Positions 51,583 to 59,398 of a stretch of 64,000 nucleotides of DNA are shown in pieces. The notes beneath the pieces were generated by a model, which saw only the letters and a list, made by a program, of their open reading frames with translations, ran no database searches and was not told where the DNA came from. The position numbers and the translations under genes are program-made. The DNA is from Bin87 sp965204905 (GTDB lineage: Bacteria; Chloroflexota; Dehalococcoidia; Lucifugimonadales; UBA3495). Location of the stretch: positions 1,550,001 through 1,614,000 of the forward strand of contig OZ242042.1 in the NCBI GenBank assembly GCA_965204905.1, read 5' to 3'. The stretch's first letter is position 1, and the number at the start of each line of letters is the position of its first letter.

Positions 51583-52977
51583 ATGACGGACCCGAGTCAA
51601 CGAGCGGCGGGTCTGCCGCTAATCAACAAGCTATTCTTCACGGCCGACCACATTGGTCTGCAGGCCGTTTCGTACTTTCGGCAGCAGTGGGTTTTATTTT
51701 TCCTTGCTCCCCCGGCCCTTGAGGGCGCGACGCGGGTTCCCGACGTTGCCGTAGTTGGCTTCGACATCGACGCCCGGGTGCTCGCGGGGGTGTTAATCTT
51801 CCTGGGGCGTTTCGTTGACGCCTTCACCGACCCGTTAATCGGGTGGTGGAGCGACCGCACGCGGAGCCGGTGGGGACGGCGCATCCCGTTCATCCTGTTC
51901 GCCACGCCGTTTTATGCTGTATTCGGAGCATTGATCTGGTTCCTGCCGGTGGAGGGGAGCAGCTGGTGGAACGTAGTGTATTTCGTGCTGATGCTGGAGC
52001 TGTTTTTCGTCGCGACTACGATGTCCAGCGGCGCGCTGGAAGCGTTGGTGCCCGAGCTGACCAGGACCGCGCGCGACCGCATGAACGTGGTGTGCCTGAT
52101 TTTTCTGTATGCCGTGGTTGGGGCCGGCCTGGGACTGGTGGCCGGCGGATTCATCAAAGACGCCTTCGGATTTCAGGTTGCGGGCGCCATTTTCGCTGCG
52201 GTGGCGCTGGTATTCCGCTACCTGTCGCTGCGGGCAGTGTGGAACCGCGCGCCCAGGGACATAGCGCCGGCGGAGGTACACTTCTGGGGAGGGATCAAGG
52301 ACACTTTACGCAACTCGCAGTTCATTGCCTTTCTGCCGACCTTTGTGATGTTCACCACCGGGGTCGGAATTTTGCAGGGATGGGTGCCGTTCTTCGCGGT
52401 AGGTGTGCTGCTGCAAGAGCGGGACGGCGCGGCCACGAGTTTCCTGTCCATGAGCGTTATCGCCGGGGTAGTGGTAGCCGGCATCGCCATCTGGATGCTG
52501 TTTGCCGCCGGCCGGATCACCAAGCGTCGGATTTATGGGGTATGCCTAGTGACCAGCGGACTGCTGTTCCCGCTGATTGGACTCGTCGGACTGGTGACTA
52601 GCGGCAGCTTGTTGCTACAGGGATTTGCCGTCATGTTCATTGCCGGAATGCCCATGGCGGCAGTGTTCCTGCTGCCCAAAGGGCTGACTGCCGACATCGC
52701 GGACTACGACGCTCTGTTGAGAGGCGAGCGACGCGAGGCGATGTTCTACGCGACGCAGAACTTCTTTGAGAAGATCACCTACGCGCTGCCTCCGTTGCTG
52801 TTGAGCCTGGTGCTGCAACTGGGAGACTCCCCGGAGAACCCGTTGGGCATCCGGTTGGCGCCGCTGCTGGCCGGGGGTTTGGTGCTGGTGGGCTTTTCAC
52901 TATGGCCGCGCTATAAGCTGCCCGATACCATCAACCGGGATACGGTGATGGCCACGGGGTTGCTTCCGGAGCGATAA
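51583..52977 (+). CDS. MFS transporter, glycoside-pentoside-hexuronide:cation symporter (MelB-like)
   Basis: A 464-residue inner-membrane protein with about twelve transmembrane helices. The MFS/GPH motif GRFVDAFTDPLIGWWSDRTRSRWGRRIPFIL between helices 2 and 3 is diagnostic, and LTADIADYDALLRGERREAMFYATQNFFEKI is typical of MelB relatives. The ATG at 51583 has GGAG five bases upstream; the longer frame from 51508 starts at a TATCAT that looks like a -10 box. Transported substrate unknown. Confidence 0.88.
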   Translation: MTDPSQRAAGLPLINKLFFTADHIGLQAVSYFRQQWVLFFLAPPALEGATRVPDVAVVGFDIDARVLAGVLIFLGRFVDAFTDPLIGWWSDRTRSRWGRRIPFILFATPFYAVFGALIWFLPVEGSSWWNVVYFVLMLELFFVATTMSSGALEALVPELTRTARDRMNVVCLIFLYAVVGAGLGLVAGGFIKDAFGFQVAGAIFAAVALVFRYLSLRAVWNRAPRDIAPAEVHFWGGIKDTLRNSQFIAFLPTFVMFTTGVGILQGWVPFFAVGVLLQERDGAATSFLSMSVIAGVVVAGIAIWMLFAAGRITKRRIYGVCLVTSGLLFPLIGLVGLVTSGSLLLQGFAVMFIAGMPMAAVFLLPKGLTADIADYDALLRGERREAMFYATQNFFEKITYALPPLLLSLVLQLGDSPENPLGIRLAPLLAGGLVLVGFSLWPRYKLPDTINRDTVMATGLLPER

Positions 52978-53001
52978 CGGATGCGTTCCCCCTCACCCCA
53001 A

Positions 53002-53024
53002 CCCTCTCCCGCCGGGAGAGAGGG
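53002..53024. repeat. CCCTCTCCC/GGGAGAGAGGG hairpin repeat (copy 2)
   Basis: CCCTCTCCC (53002-53010), GCC, then GGGAGAGAGGG, preceded by CCCCTCACCCCAA. Same family as 47087-47110, again between convergent genes. Confidence 0.65.
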
Positions 53025-53026
53025 AG

Positions 53027-55078
53027 TTACTGACGGTCGAGTTGGGCGGCCAGTGCGGCGACGTCGGTGACCGGGAGTTGGCAGGCGTAGTTTTCGCAGA
53101 CGTAGGCGGTGGGCTGGCCATCCTGCATGGTGCGCTGCTCCAGCAGCGGGGAGTCTTTCAGGGGCGGGTTGGCGGGATCGGCCATGCCGACGGCGACCTT
53201 GTTGGGCATGAACCGTCCGTTGATCTCCCTTAGCATCGCTTGGGTGGAATCGGAATTGGTGGGACCAACGATTACGATTTCGCGGGGCAGGGACACGTAG
53301 AAATCGAGGGCGCCGAGCCAATATCCAGTGGCGGCGGGAGCGCGGCCTAAAAGCTGCTGCAACGCGCGCAGCGGGGTTGCTCCTTTGGATGAATAGCCGT
53401 CGTTGCCGGTGATTACGCCGAGGCGCAGCAGGACGTCGGCGGCGACGGAACTGCCGCAGGGCTGGGCGTTGTCGAACACGTCGCGGGGACGGATCACCAA
53501 CTGCTCGTGGTCGCTACCGGTGTCGTAGAAACCACCGACGGCATCGTCCCAGAATAGTGCGTTCATACCATCGGCTACGGCAACAGCCTCCTGGAGCCAG
53601 CGGGGTTCCAGGGTTGCTTCGTGGAGGGTGAGCAGGCCGTCGGCGAGGCAGGAGTAGTCTTCGAGATAGCCGAGGAGCTTGGCCTCGCCGTTGCGCCAGG
53701 TGCGCAGTATGCGGCCGTCGGTGTCACGCATATTATCCAGCAAGAACGCGGCGTTGTTGCGGGCAGCATCGAGGTAATCGGGCCGTTCGAGGGCGGCCCC
53801 GGCTTCCGCGAATGCCCGCAACATCAGGCCGTTCCAGGACGTGAGCACCTTGTCATCAAGGAGCGGGTGGATGCGCCGTTCGCGGACTTCGAGGAGAGTG
53901 GCGCGGGCGCGGGCGATGGCCTCATCGAGCGCATCTTGAGACACACCCTGCTGGTTCACATAATCCCCGGGGGAGCGTGGCACGTTGAGGATATTGGAAC
54001 CCTCAAAGTTGCCGCGTTCGGTGACACCGTAGTAGCCCATGATAAGGTCGGCGTCGTCGCCCAACAAAGGACGCAGTTCGTCAGGAGTCCAGATGAAGAA
54101 CTTGCCCTCGACGCCCTCGCTGTCAGCGTCCTGGGCTGAGTAGAAACCGCCGGCCGGGTCGGTCATTTCGCGCAGGACGTAGTCCAGGGTTTCCTCGGTG
54201 ATGCGGCGGTACAGTTGGTTGCCGGTGATTTGCCAGGCGTGGAGGTACAGACGGGCCAGCAGCGCGTTGTCATAAAGCATCTTCTCGAAGTGCGGCACCA
54301 GCCAGTAGGCATCGGTGGAGTAGCGGTGAAAACCGCCGCCCACCTGGTCGTACATGCCGCCGTAAGCCATTTTCTGTAGCGTCAACTCCACCATCTCCAG
54401 GGCGCGGGCGTTGAAGCCGTGGCGGTAGTAACGCAGCAGGAACTCCGGCGTCATGGGCTGCGGGAATTTTGGGGCGTTCCCGAAACCGCCGTTCAGGTGG
54501 TCAAACTGGGTGGCGAGCTGGGAGTAGGCGCCGTGCATCACTTCGGTGGTCAGGGGAGTGAAGCCGCGGGGCATCTGGCCACTGCGTCCCATCTGATCGG
54601 AGAGTTGGCGGGTGACGCGCTCGATTTCGCTCTTGTTGGTTTGGTACGCCTGGCTGGCTGCGGCCAACAGCCGGGGGAATCCGGGCATCCCCTGGCGATC
54701 ATCGGGGGGGAAGTAGGTGCCGCCGTAGAAGGGGCGGCCCTCCGGGGTGAGGAACACCGTCATGGGCCAGCCGCCGCTGCCGGTGAGCATCTGGACGGCC
54801 TCCATGTACACGGCGTCGAGATCGGGACGCTCCTCACGGTCCACCTTGATGTTGACGAAATGCTCGTTCATTATGGCCGCGATGTCGTCGTTCTCGAAGG
54901 ATTCCCGCTCCATGACGTGGCACCAGTGGCAGGCCGAGTATCCGATGCTGAGCAGGATGGGACGGTCCTCGTCCTGGGCGCGATTCAGGGCCTCTTCGCC
55001 CCAGGGATACCAGTCCACAGGGTTTTCGGCGTGTTGCAGCAGGTAGGGGCTGGTCTCGTTGGCAAGGCGATTGGCCAT
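53027..55078 (-). CDS. Thioredoxin-domain protein of the DUF255/YyaL family
   Basis: A 683-residue protein. The N-terminal DUF255 thioredoxin-like domain begins NETSPYLLQHAENPVDWYPWGEEAL and has the active site SIGYSACHWCHVM (C50-H-W-C53); GGWPMTVFLTPEGRPFYGGTYFPP follows. The remainder is an (alpha/alpha)6-barrel glycosidase-like region (GGFGNAPKFP, YDQVGGGFHRYSTD, HFEKMLYDNALLA, DKVLTSWNGLM). Function unproven, presumed redox-related. It is divergent from the two selenolipoprotein genes, 136 bases away. Confidence 0.92.
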   Translation of the reverse strand: MANRLANETSPYLLQHAENPVDWYPWGEEALNRAQDEDRPILLSIGYSACHWCHVMERESFENDDIAAIMNEHFVNIKVDREERPDLDAVYMEAVQMLTGSGGWPMTVFLTPEGRPFYGGTYFPPDDRQGMPGFPRLLAAASQAYQTNKSEIERVTRQLSDQMGRSGQMPRGFTPLTTEVMHGAYSQLATQFDHLNGGFGNAPKFPQPMTPEFLLRYYRHGFNARALEMVELTLQKMAYGGMYDQVGGGFHRYSTDAYWLVPHFEKMLYDNALLARLYLHAWQITGNQLYRRITEETLDYVLREMTDPAGGFYSAQDADSEGVEGKFFIWTPDELRPLLGDDADLIMGYYGVTERGNFEGSNILNVPRSPGDYVNQQGVSQDALDEAIARARATLLEVRERRIHPLLDDKVLTSWNGLMLRAFAEAGAALERPDYLDAARNNAAFLLDNMRDTDGRILRTWRNGEAKLLGYLEDYSCLADGLLTLHEATLEPRWLQEAVAVADGMNALFWDDAVGGFYDTGSDHEQLVIRPRDVFDNAQPCGSSVAADVLLRLGVITGNDGYSSKGATPLRALQQLLGRAPAATGYWLGALDFYVSLPREIVIVGPTNSDSTQAMLREINGRFMPNKVAVGMADPANPPLKDSPLLEQRTMQDGQPTAYVCENYACQLPVTDVAALAAQLDRQ

Positions 55079-55148
55079 CAGGGGGAACTCCTCAATAAGG
55101 GTGAAACCGGAGAAGGGAACGCAACGTATTCTAAAGCAACCGAATGAG

Positions 55149-55157
55149 TGCTAGAAT
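55149..55157 (+). promoter_or_regulatory. Candidate extended -10 promoter of the selenolipoprotein pair
   Basis: TGC followed by TAGAAT (55152-55157), the TGn extended -10 form also seen upstream of the SDR gene. The ATG lies about 50 bases downstream. No -35 hexamer is convincing. Confidence 0.4.
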
Positions 55158-55214
55158 CGGGCCGACTCCTCGCCAGCATACCAGATGTATTGTTGGAATA
55201 AGGACGACCCAGGA

Positions 55215-55823
55215 ATGGCTACAATATCTCTAAAAATCTGGCCGGCGTTGCTGGCAGCGATGGCGTTGACTCTGGCGGTTGCCGCGTGCGCGCCGGCCGC
55301 AGACGCACCCGTGGCAGGCGTTGAGGGCGTGGATGTGGGGAATACCTCCCCGCCGTTCGCGATGGCGCTCACGGACGGCTCCGAAGTGTCGCTCAAAGAC
55401 ATTGTGGATAGCAACCAGCCGACGCACCTGTTCTGGTTCGCAACCTGGTGACCGGAGTGCCGCGCCGAGTTGCGGACGCTGGATCCCATCGCATCGAAAT
55501 ACCCGGACCTGGATTTCTACGTCGTTTCGTACAACGAGCCGGTTGAGGCCATTGCCGATTACATTGAGGAGCATGGATACACCGACGTAATTCCCGCGGG
55601 GCCCGTCGGCACCATGCTGGCGGACCTTGAGGTCACGCGGCAAATGGCGATGATGGTCGTTAACGGGAACGGAATGATCTACCACCGCCAGGTGATGGGC
55701 AGCGCGGGATCGTGGGAACCGCACTTCACCGAACTGACCGCAGATCCGAACGCAGTACCGGCCGGCGTAGAAATTCAGAAACAGAAAGACCAGAGGCAGC
55801 AGGACCTACAGCTGCCCAGTTGA
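55215..55823 (+). CDS. Selenolipoprotein 1: TlpA/thioredoxin-like with Sec-Pro-Glu-Cys active site
   Basis: A 202-residue lipoprotein if the in-frame UGA at 55449-55451 is read as selenocysteine (residue 79). A signal peptide ends in lipobox V-A-A-C25, followed by GNTSPPFAMALTDGSEVSLKDIV, the usual AhpC/TlpA start. Then HLFWFATW-Sec-PECRAELRTL gives U79-x-x-C82 exactly where TlpA/ResA proteins have W-C-x-x-C. The frame continues for 124 codons as thioredoxin fold (LDFYVVSYNE, then TVGTML-like PVGTMLADLEVTRQMAMMVVNGNGMIYHR). The SECIS-like hairpin is at 55460-55482. The real end is UGA UGA at 55821-55826. Likely an extracytoplasmic, membrane-anchored thiol/selenol oxidoreductase or peroxidase. 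An ordinary gene caller would stop at 55451. Confidence 0.88.
55449..55482 (+). promoter_or_regulatory. In-frame UGA with bacterial SECIS-like hairpin, selenolipoprotein 1
   Basis: UGA at 55449-55451. Downstream pairs: C55460-G55482, C55461-G55481, G55462-C55479, C55463-G55478, G55464-C55477, C55465-G55475, C55466-G55474, G55467-C55473; U55480 and A55476 bulge; the apical loop is AGUUG (55468-55472). The loop starts 16 nt after the UGA and has G among its first two bases, matching the known bacterial SECIS pattern recognised by SelB. The hairpin bases are identical in the second gene. Confidence 0.75.
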
Positions 55824-55836
55824 TGAGGCTAGTCTC

Positions 55837-55853
55837 CGGCGTCGTTGACGCCG
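55837..55853 (+). other. Intercistronic hairpin between the selenolipoprotein genes
   Basis: CGGCGTC and GACGCCG form a 7-bp perfect stem with a GTT loop, 14 bases before the second ATG. No T-tract follows, so it is not a terminator. It may affect translation of the second gene or mRNA processing. Confidence 0.45.
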
Positions 55854-55866
55854 AACGCATCATACG

Positions 55867-56721
55867 ATGAACAAGATTCGCAGGATGTTGATGGCAGCGG
55901 TGGTTGCCGGGATGGTGACGGTTCTGGCGGCCTGCGCGTCGGAAACGGCGCCGGCTCCCGCGTCAACGCCGGCGCAACCTGCCGCCGTGCCGGCCACCGT
56001 CGAATCGTTGCCCACCGAAGCGCCCGCGACGCAAGATACTGCCGCCGCGCAATCCACAGCGCTAGCGGCGTCCGCGACGGAAAGTCCGGCCACGGAGCGT
56101 CCTGCTACCGACACTCCGGCCCCACAGCCGGCAGCGACGGTTGCCCCCACGGTCGCAGAGTCGGCGCCAGCGGACACTGTGGAACCACCCGCGACGCCAG
56201 CGCCAACGGCTGCCACCGCCACCGACACACCGGCGCCGCCTACCGAAGCGTCCACTGCGGCTCCAACGGAGGCTCCACTCGCCCCGACCGCGCCGGAGGG
56301 AACTAATGTCGGCGAGACGCCGCCGGCGTTCATGATGGAAAGGTCGGACGGTATGCAGATCGCGTTGGGCGACCTTACGGCGTCAGGCAAGCCGGTGTTC
56401 ATGATGTACTTCGCGACCTGGTGACCAACCTGCCGCGCCGAGTTGCGGACGCTGGCCCCAATCGTTTCGGAAAACGCAGAACAGGTTGATTTCTACCTGG
56501 TGTCGTTCAACGAGAGCGCCGGCCGGCTGGAATCCTATATCGCCGACAATGGCTACACGAATATGATTGCGACCCAACCCGTGGGTTCAATGCTTCGGGA
56601 TTTGAAGATCGTGAGCCAGTCGTCGATGATCGCGCTGGATGCCCAAGGCATAATCAAGTTCCGCAAGGGCTACGGCGGACGCGGGGATTACGTTGGAGCG
56701 TATCGAGAGCTGGCCCAGTAA
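55867..56721 (+). CDS. Selenolipoprotein 2: long-linker TlpA/thioredoxin-like with Sec-Pro-Thr-Cys active site
   Basis: A 284-residue lipoprotein if UGA 56422-56424 encodes selenocysteine (residue 186). The signal peptide ends in lipobox L-A-A-C23. Residues about 24-145 are a Pro/Ala/Thr-rich linker of low complexity, probably extended. The TlpA-like domain starts at GTNVGETPPAFMMERSDG, with MYFATW-Sec-PTCRAELRTLAP giving U186-x-x-C189, then VDFYLVSFNES, TQPVGSMLRDLKIVSQSSMIALDAQGIIKFRKGYGG. It ends in TAA at 56719. Clear paralogue of the preceding gene, 43 bases upstream. The ribosome-binding site is weak, so coupling to gene 1 is possible. Predicted outside the membrane, as a reductant or peroxidase of unknown partner. 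Confidence 0.88.
56422..56455 (+). promoter_or_regulatory. In-frame UGA with bacterial SECIS-like hairpin, selenolipoprotein 2
   Basis: UGA at 56422-56424; hairpin 56433-56455 with the same eight pairs, two bulges and AGUUG loop as in gene 1. The identical run covers 56431-56455 and 55458-55482, while flanking codons differ (PEC versus PTC; LDPIA versus LAPIV), as expected if RNA structure as well as protein is selected. Confidence 0.75.
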
Positions 56722-56724
56722 TGG

Positions 56725-57141
56725 CTATCGTTCCGCATCCAAGCGGAGACTGAGCCGTTCGCGCCGGGGCGCGTACTCCATTTCCAGCTCATTCAGCACG
56801 TCCCGCCCCAGCAGCGAATCCAGGCCGTTGGTTACCGGGTGAGGTTTGCCGATGTATAGGTCAATCTCAATTTCCCGCGGCGCGCTGTCATCATCGTAGA
56901 ACTCAATGATGGCAGGTTCCCTGCAATAAACGTGCGTTCCGCCGGCACCGATGAATTCCTCCGGTCTAGTCAGTCGGTCAAAAGGACAGCCAATGCGGGT
57001 TCCGGCGTACGGGTGCAGGATGGTGGTATCCGAACCCGTATCGACTAGAAACCGCACCGACCCGAAAACATCAAGGCCGGGGATGGTCAACTGGCACCAA
57101 ACATAGGGGCTGCCGTCCGCCGCAAAGTAGCCTGCAATCAC
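56725..57141 (-). CDS. Retropepsin-like aspartic protease
   Basis: A 138-residue single-domain aspartyl protease: the catalytic motif VRFLVDTGSDTTILHP (D34-T-G) is followed by a flap-like region and the second conserved LLGRDVLNELEMEY. It would act as a homodimer. Bacterial retropepsin-like proteins of this size are widespread with few known targets. It overlaps the upstream gene by four bases (57138-57141), so the two are co-translated. Confidence 0.85.
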   Translation of the reverse strand: MIAGYFAADGSPYVWCQLTIPGLDVFGSVRFLVDTGSDTTILHPYAGTRIGCPFDRLTRPEEFIGAGGTHVYCREPAIIEFYDDDSAPREIEIDLYIGKPHPVTNGLDSLLGRDVLNELEMEYAPRRERLSLRLDAER

Positions 57142-57437
57142 AGTATCACCAAGCGCGGCTTGGTGTTCAGATATAAGTCAGCGGCGAAGCTGGGATTCTC
57201 ACCGATTTCCTTTATTTTCGCCACCAATTCCTCCATCGAGCCGGCAACGACGAACGTGCCGTTCTCAGTCAACGCTACCAGCTTATCGGGATATTTCTGC
57301 ATCAGCTCAGGTTGCATATCGTGCAGGCGCTCTGAGCGTTGAACGTAGCTGCGGTGCCTGGCCAGTTCCTCTGGGGTAGCTTTGCGCGTGCTGACCTTCA
57401 CTTTGGGCTTCTTGCCGTCAGTCCTGAATATAGCCAT
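57138..57437 (-). CDS. DUF5678-like small protein paired with the retropepsin
   Basis: A 99-residue protein. The C-terminal half, YPDKLVALTENGTFVVAGSMEELVAKIKEIGENP, matches the pattern of DUF5678 (a Pro-x-x-hydrophobic strand pair, then a helix). The N-terminal part is charged (KKPKVKVSTRKATPEELARHRSYVQRSERLH). GAGG precedes the ATG at 57437. The four-base overlap with the protease gene suggests a functional pair, possibly protease and substrate or inhibitor. No toxin motif is seen. Confidence 0.7.
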   Translation of the reverse strand: MAIFRTDGKKPKVKVSTRKATPEELARHRSYVQRSERLHDMQPELMQKYPDKLVALTENGTFVVAGSMEELVAKIKEIGENPSFAADLYLNTKPRLVIL

Positions 57438-57466
57438 AGTTCACCTCATGGGAAGGAGACCCGGAG

Positions 57467-57494
57467 GTAGAGGCGAATAATAATCCACCCCTAC
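57467..57494. repeat. Palindromic repeat, degenerate copy (copy 5)
   Basis: GTAGAGGCGAAT...ATCCACCCCTAC over 28 bases, recognisable as the same family with several mismatches. It includes the thrS stop codon (minus-strand TAG at 57493-57491). Confidence 0.65.
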
Positions 57495-59260
57495 CTGGCG
57501 GCGGGCGTGCCGGCCAGGTCAGCCTTCAGCATTGCCTGTACGTCTGAGAGAGGCATTGCGCCGTGGTTGTCGCCGTCGCGGGTGCGGACGGCGGCGGCGT
57601 TGGCCTCGGCCTCCCGGTCGCCGACGACGAGCATGTAGGGCGTCTTCTGGAGCTGAGCCTGGCGGATTTTCTGGTTCATGCGCTCGCTGCGGTCATCGAC
57701 CTCAACGCGGAAGCCGGCATCCCGGAGTTGTTCGGCCACCTGCTCGGCGTACTCGTTGTGACGGTCGGCGATGGGGATGACGACGGCCTGCACTGGAGAC
57801 AGCCAGAGGGGGAACGCGCCGGCGTAATGCTCCACCAGCACGCCGAAGAACCGTTCGAGGGATCCCAGGATGGCCCGGTGGACCATGTAGGGCTGCACCC
57901 GGTTGCCCTGCTCATCCTGGTACACCAGTCCGAAGCGCTCGGGCAGGTTGAAGTCGAACTGCACCGTTGTACACTGCCAGTCTCGCCCCAGGGCGTCTTT
58001 GATCTTGATGTCGATCTTGGGGCCGTAGAACGCTCCGCCACCCTCGTCGATGCCGTATTCAAGCTCTCGCTCGACCAGCGCCTGACGCAGCGATTCGGTG
58101 GCGTGGTCCCACATTTCCGGTTCGCCGACGTACTTCTCCGGCCGGGTGGACAACATAATGTCGTAGTCCTCGAACCCGAACGCGGCCATGATCTCAAAAG
58201 TGAGGTCCAGCACGTCGCCGACTTCGGCGGCAACCTGGTCGGGCAGGCAGAAGATGTGAGCGTCGTCCTGGGTGAAGCCCCGGACGCGCATGAGGCCGTG
58301 CAGGACGCCGCTGCGCTCGTAGCGATACACGGTGCCCAGCTCGGCAATACGTAGAGGAAGCTCCCGGTAGCTGCGCAGGGCGGAGCGGTAAATCTGGATG
58401 TGGAAGGGACAGTTCATCGGCTTGAGGAAGTATTCCTGCTCGTCGATTTCCATGGGCGCGTACATACTGTCCCGGTAGAAATCGAGGTGGCCGCTGGTCT
58501 GCCAGAGGCGCGCGCGCCCGATGTGGGGCGAATAGACGATGTTGTAGCCCCGGCGGTAGTGTATGTCGCGCCAATAGTCCTCAATGAGGGAGCGCATTAT
58601 CCCGCCTTTAGGCTGCCAGACGATGAGGCCCGGGCCGATTTCGTCGTGCACCGTGAACAGATTGAGCTGGCGTCCGAGGGTGCGGTGGTCGCGGCGTTCG
58701 GCCTCGGCCAGGCGCTCCAGGTGCGCTTCCAGCTCGGCCTGCGACTCGAATGCGGTGCCGTAGATGCGCTGGAGCATCGGGCGGTTTTCGTCGCCGCGCC
58801 AGTAGGCTCCGGCGGTGTGCAGCAGTTTGACGGCGGTAATCTCACCCGTGCTGGCGACGTGGGGGCCCTGGCACAGGTCGGTGAACTCTCCGTGCCGGTA
58901 GATGCTGAGCGTGGTTTCGTCAGGCAGGTCGTCGATGATTTCCTGCTTGAAGGGCTGCGTCGAGAACATGGACTCGGCGGACTCGCGGCTCAGTTCTTCC
59001 CGAACGAAGGGCGCGTCGGACTTGATGGTGTCGAGCATCAATGCCTCGATGCGCTCCAGATCCTCCGGCGTAAAGGGCCGTTCGACCTCAAAATCGTAGT
59101 AGAAACCGTCGGCGGTGGGCGGGCCAATGGCTACCTTGGCCTCCGGGAAGAGTTGCAGAACGGCATCGGCCATCACATGGGCGGCCGAGTGGCGCATACG
59201 GTGGCGCAAGGATTCTACGGGGTCGTCAACGGTGTGTTCGGGGGTTCCGTGGTCAAGCAT
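57491..59260 (-). CDS. thrS: Threonyl-tRNA synthetase (no TGS domain)
   Basis: A 589-residue class II synthetase. It begins directly with the editing/SAD region (RHRMRHSAAHVMADAV with H24-x3-H28; later LCQGPHV), without the N-terminal TGS domain of longer ThrRS. The catalytic core has motif 2 GTVYRYERSGVLHGLMRVRGFTQDDAHIF, the zinc Cys in KPMNCPFHI and motif 3 VHRAILGSLERF; the anticodon-binding domain follows. The stop codon lies within a palindromic repeat. Confidence 0.95.
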   Translation of the reverse strand: MLDHGTPEHTVDDPVESLRHRMRHSAAHVMADAVLQLFPEAKVAIGPPTADGFYYDFEVERPFTPEDLERIEALMLDTIKSDAPFVREELSRESAESMFSTQPFKQEIIDDLPDETTLSIYRHGEFTDLCQGPHVASTGEITAVKLLHTAGAYWRGDENRPMLQRIYGTAFESQAELEAHLERLAEAERRDHRTLGRQLNLFTVHDEIGPGLIVWQPKGGIMRSLIEDYWRDIHYRRGYNIVYSPHIGRARLWQTSGHLDFYRDSMYAPMEIDEQEYFLKPMNCPFHIQIYRSALRSYRELPLRIAELGTVYRYERSGVLHGLMRVRGFTQDDAHIFCLPDQVAAEVGDVLDLTFEIMAAFGFEDYDIMLSTRPEKYVGEPEMWDHATESLRQALVERELEYGIDEGGGAFYGPKIDIKIKDALGRDWQCTTVQFDFNLPERFGLVYQDEQGNRVQPYMVHRAILGSLERFFGVLVEHYAGAFPLWLSPVQAVVIPIADRHNEYAEQVAEQLRDAGFRVEVDDRSERMNQKIRQAQLQKTPYMLVVGDREAEANAAAVRTRDGDNHGAMPLSDVQAMLKADLAGTPAAR

Positions 59261-59330
59261 CGCGGGCTACCTGCCTGGCTGGTGGTTATAGTTGTGGTAT
59301 AGGTGCAAAATCATTATAGCCCATCGGATG

Positions 59331-59336
59331 TATAAT
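59331..59336 (+). promoter_or_regulatory. Candidate -10 element of prfB
   Basis: A perfect TATAAT, 63 bases before the prfB ATG, in a 138-base divergent gap shared with thrS. On the other strand a TATAAT at 59318-59313 could serve thrS. No -35 hexamers at standard distance. Confidence 0.4.
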
Positions 59337-59398
59337 TATGCCGGCAATGCTGCGGTGGGAAGCAGGCCGCGACACGCGACAGAGGAGGACCAGGCACT

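Noticed and set aside
55215..55451. Selenolipoprotein 1 as a short truncated gene or pseudogene ending at the UGA
   Set aside because: The frame is open for 124 more codons with thioredoxin-fold sequence, and the paralogue shows UGA at the identical catalytic codon with the same downstream hairpin.
55449..56424. UGA decoded as Trp by a variant genetic code
   Set aside because: UGA serves as an ordinary stop in many genes here (for example the ThDP enzyme, PPOX protein, GlcF), prfB encodes RF2, and the codon sits at a CxxC position preceded by a normal UGG Trp.
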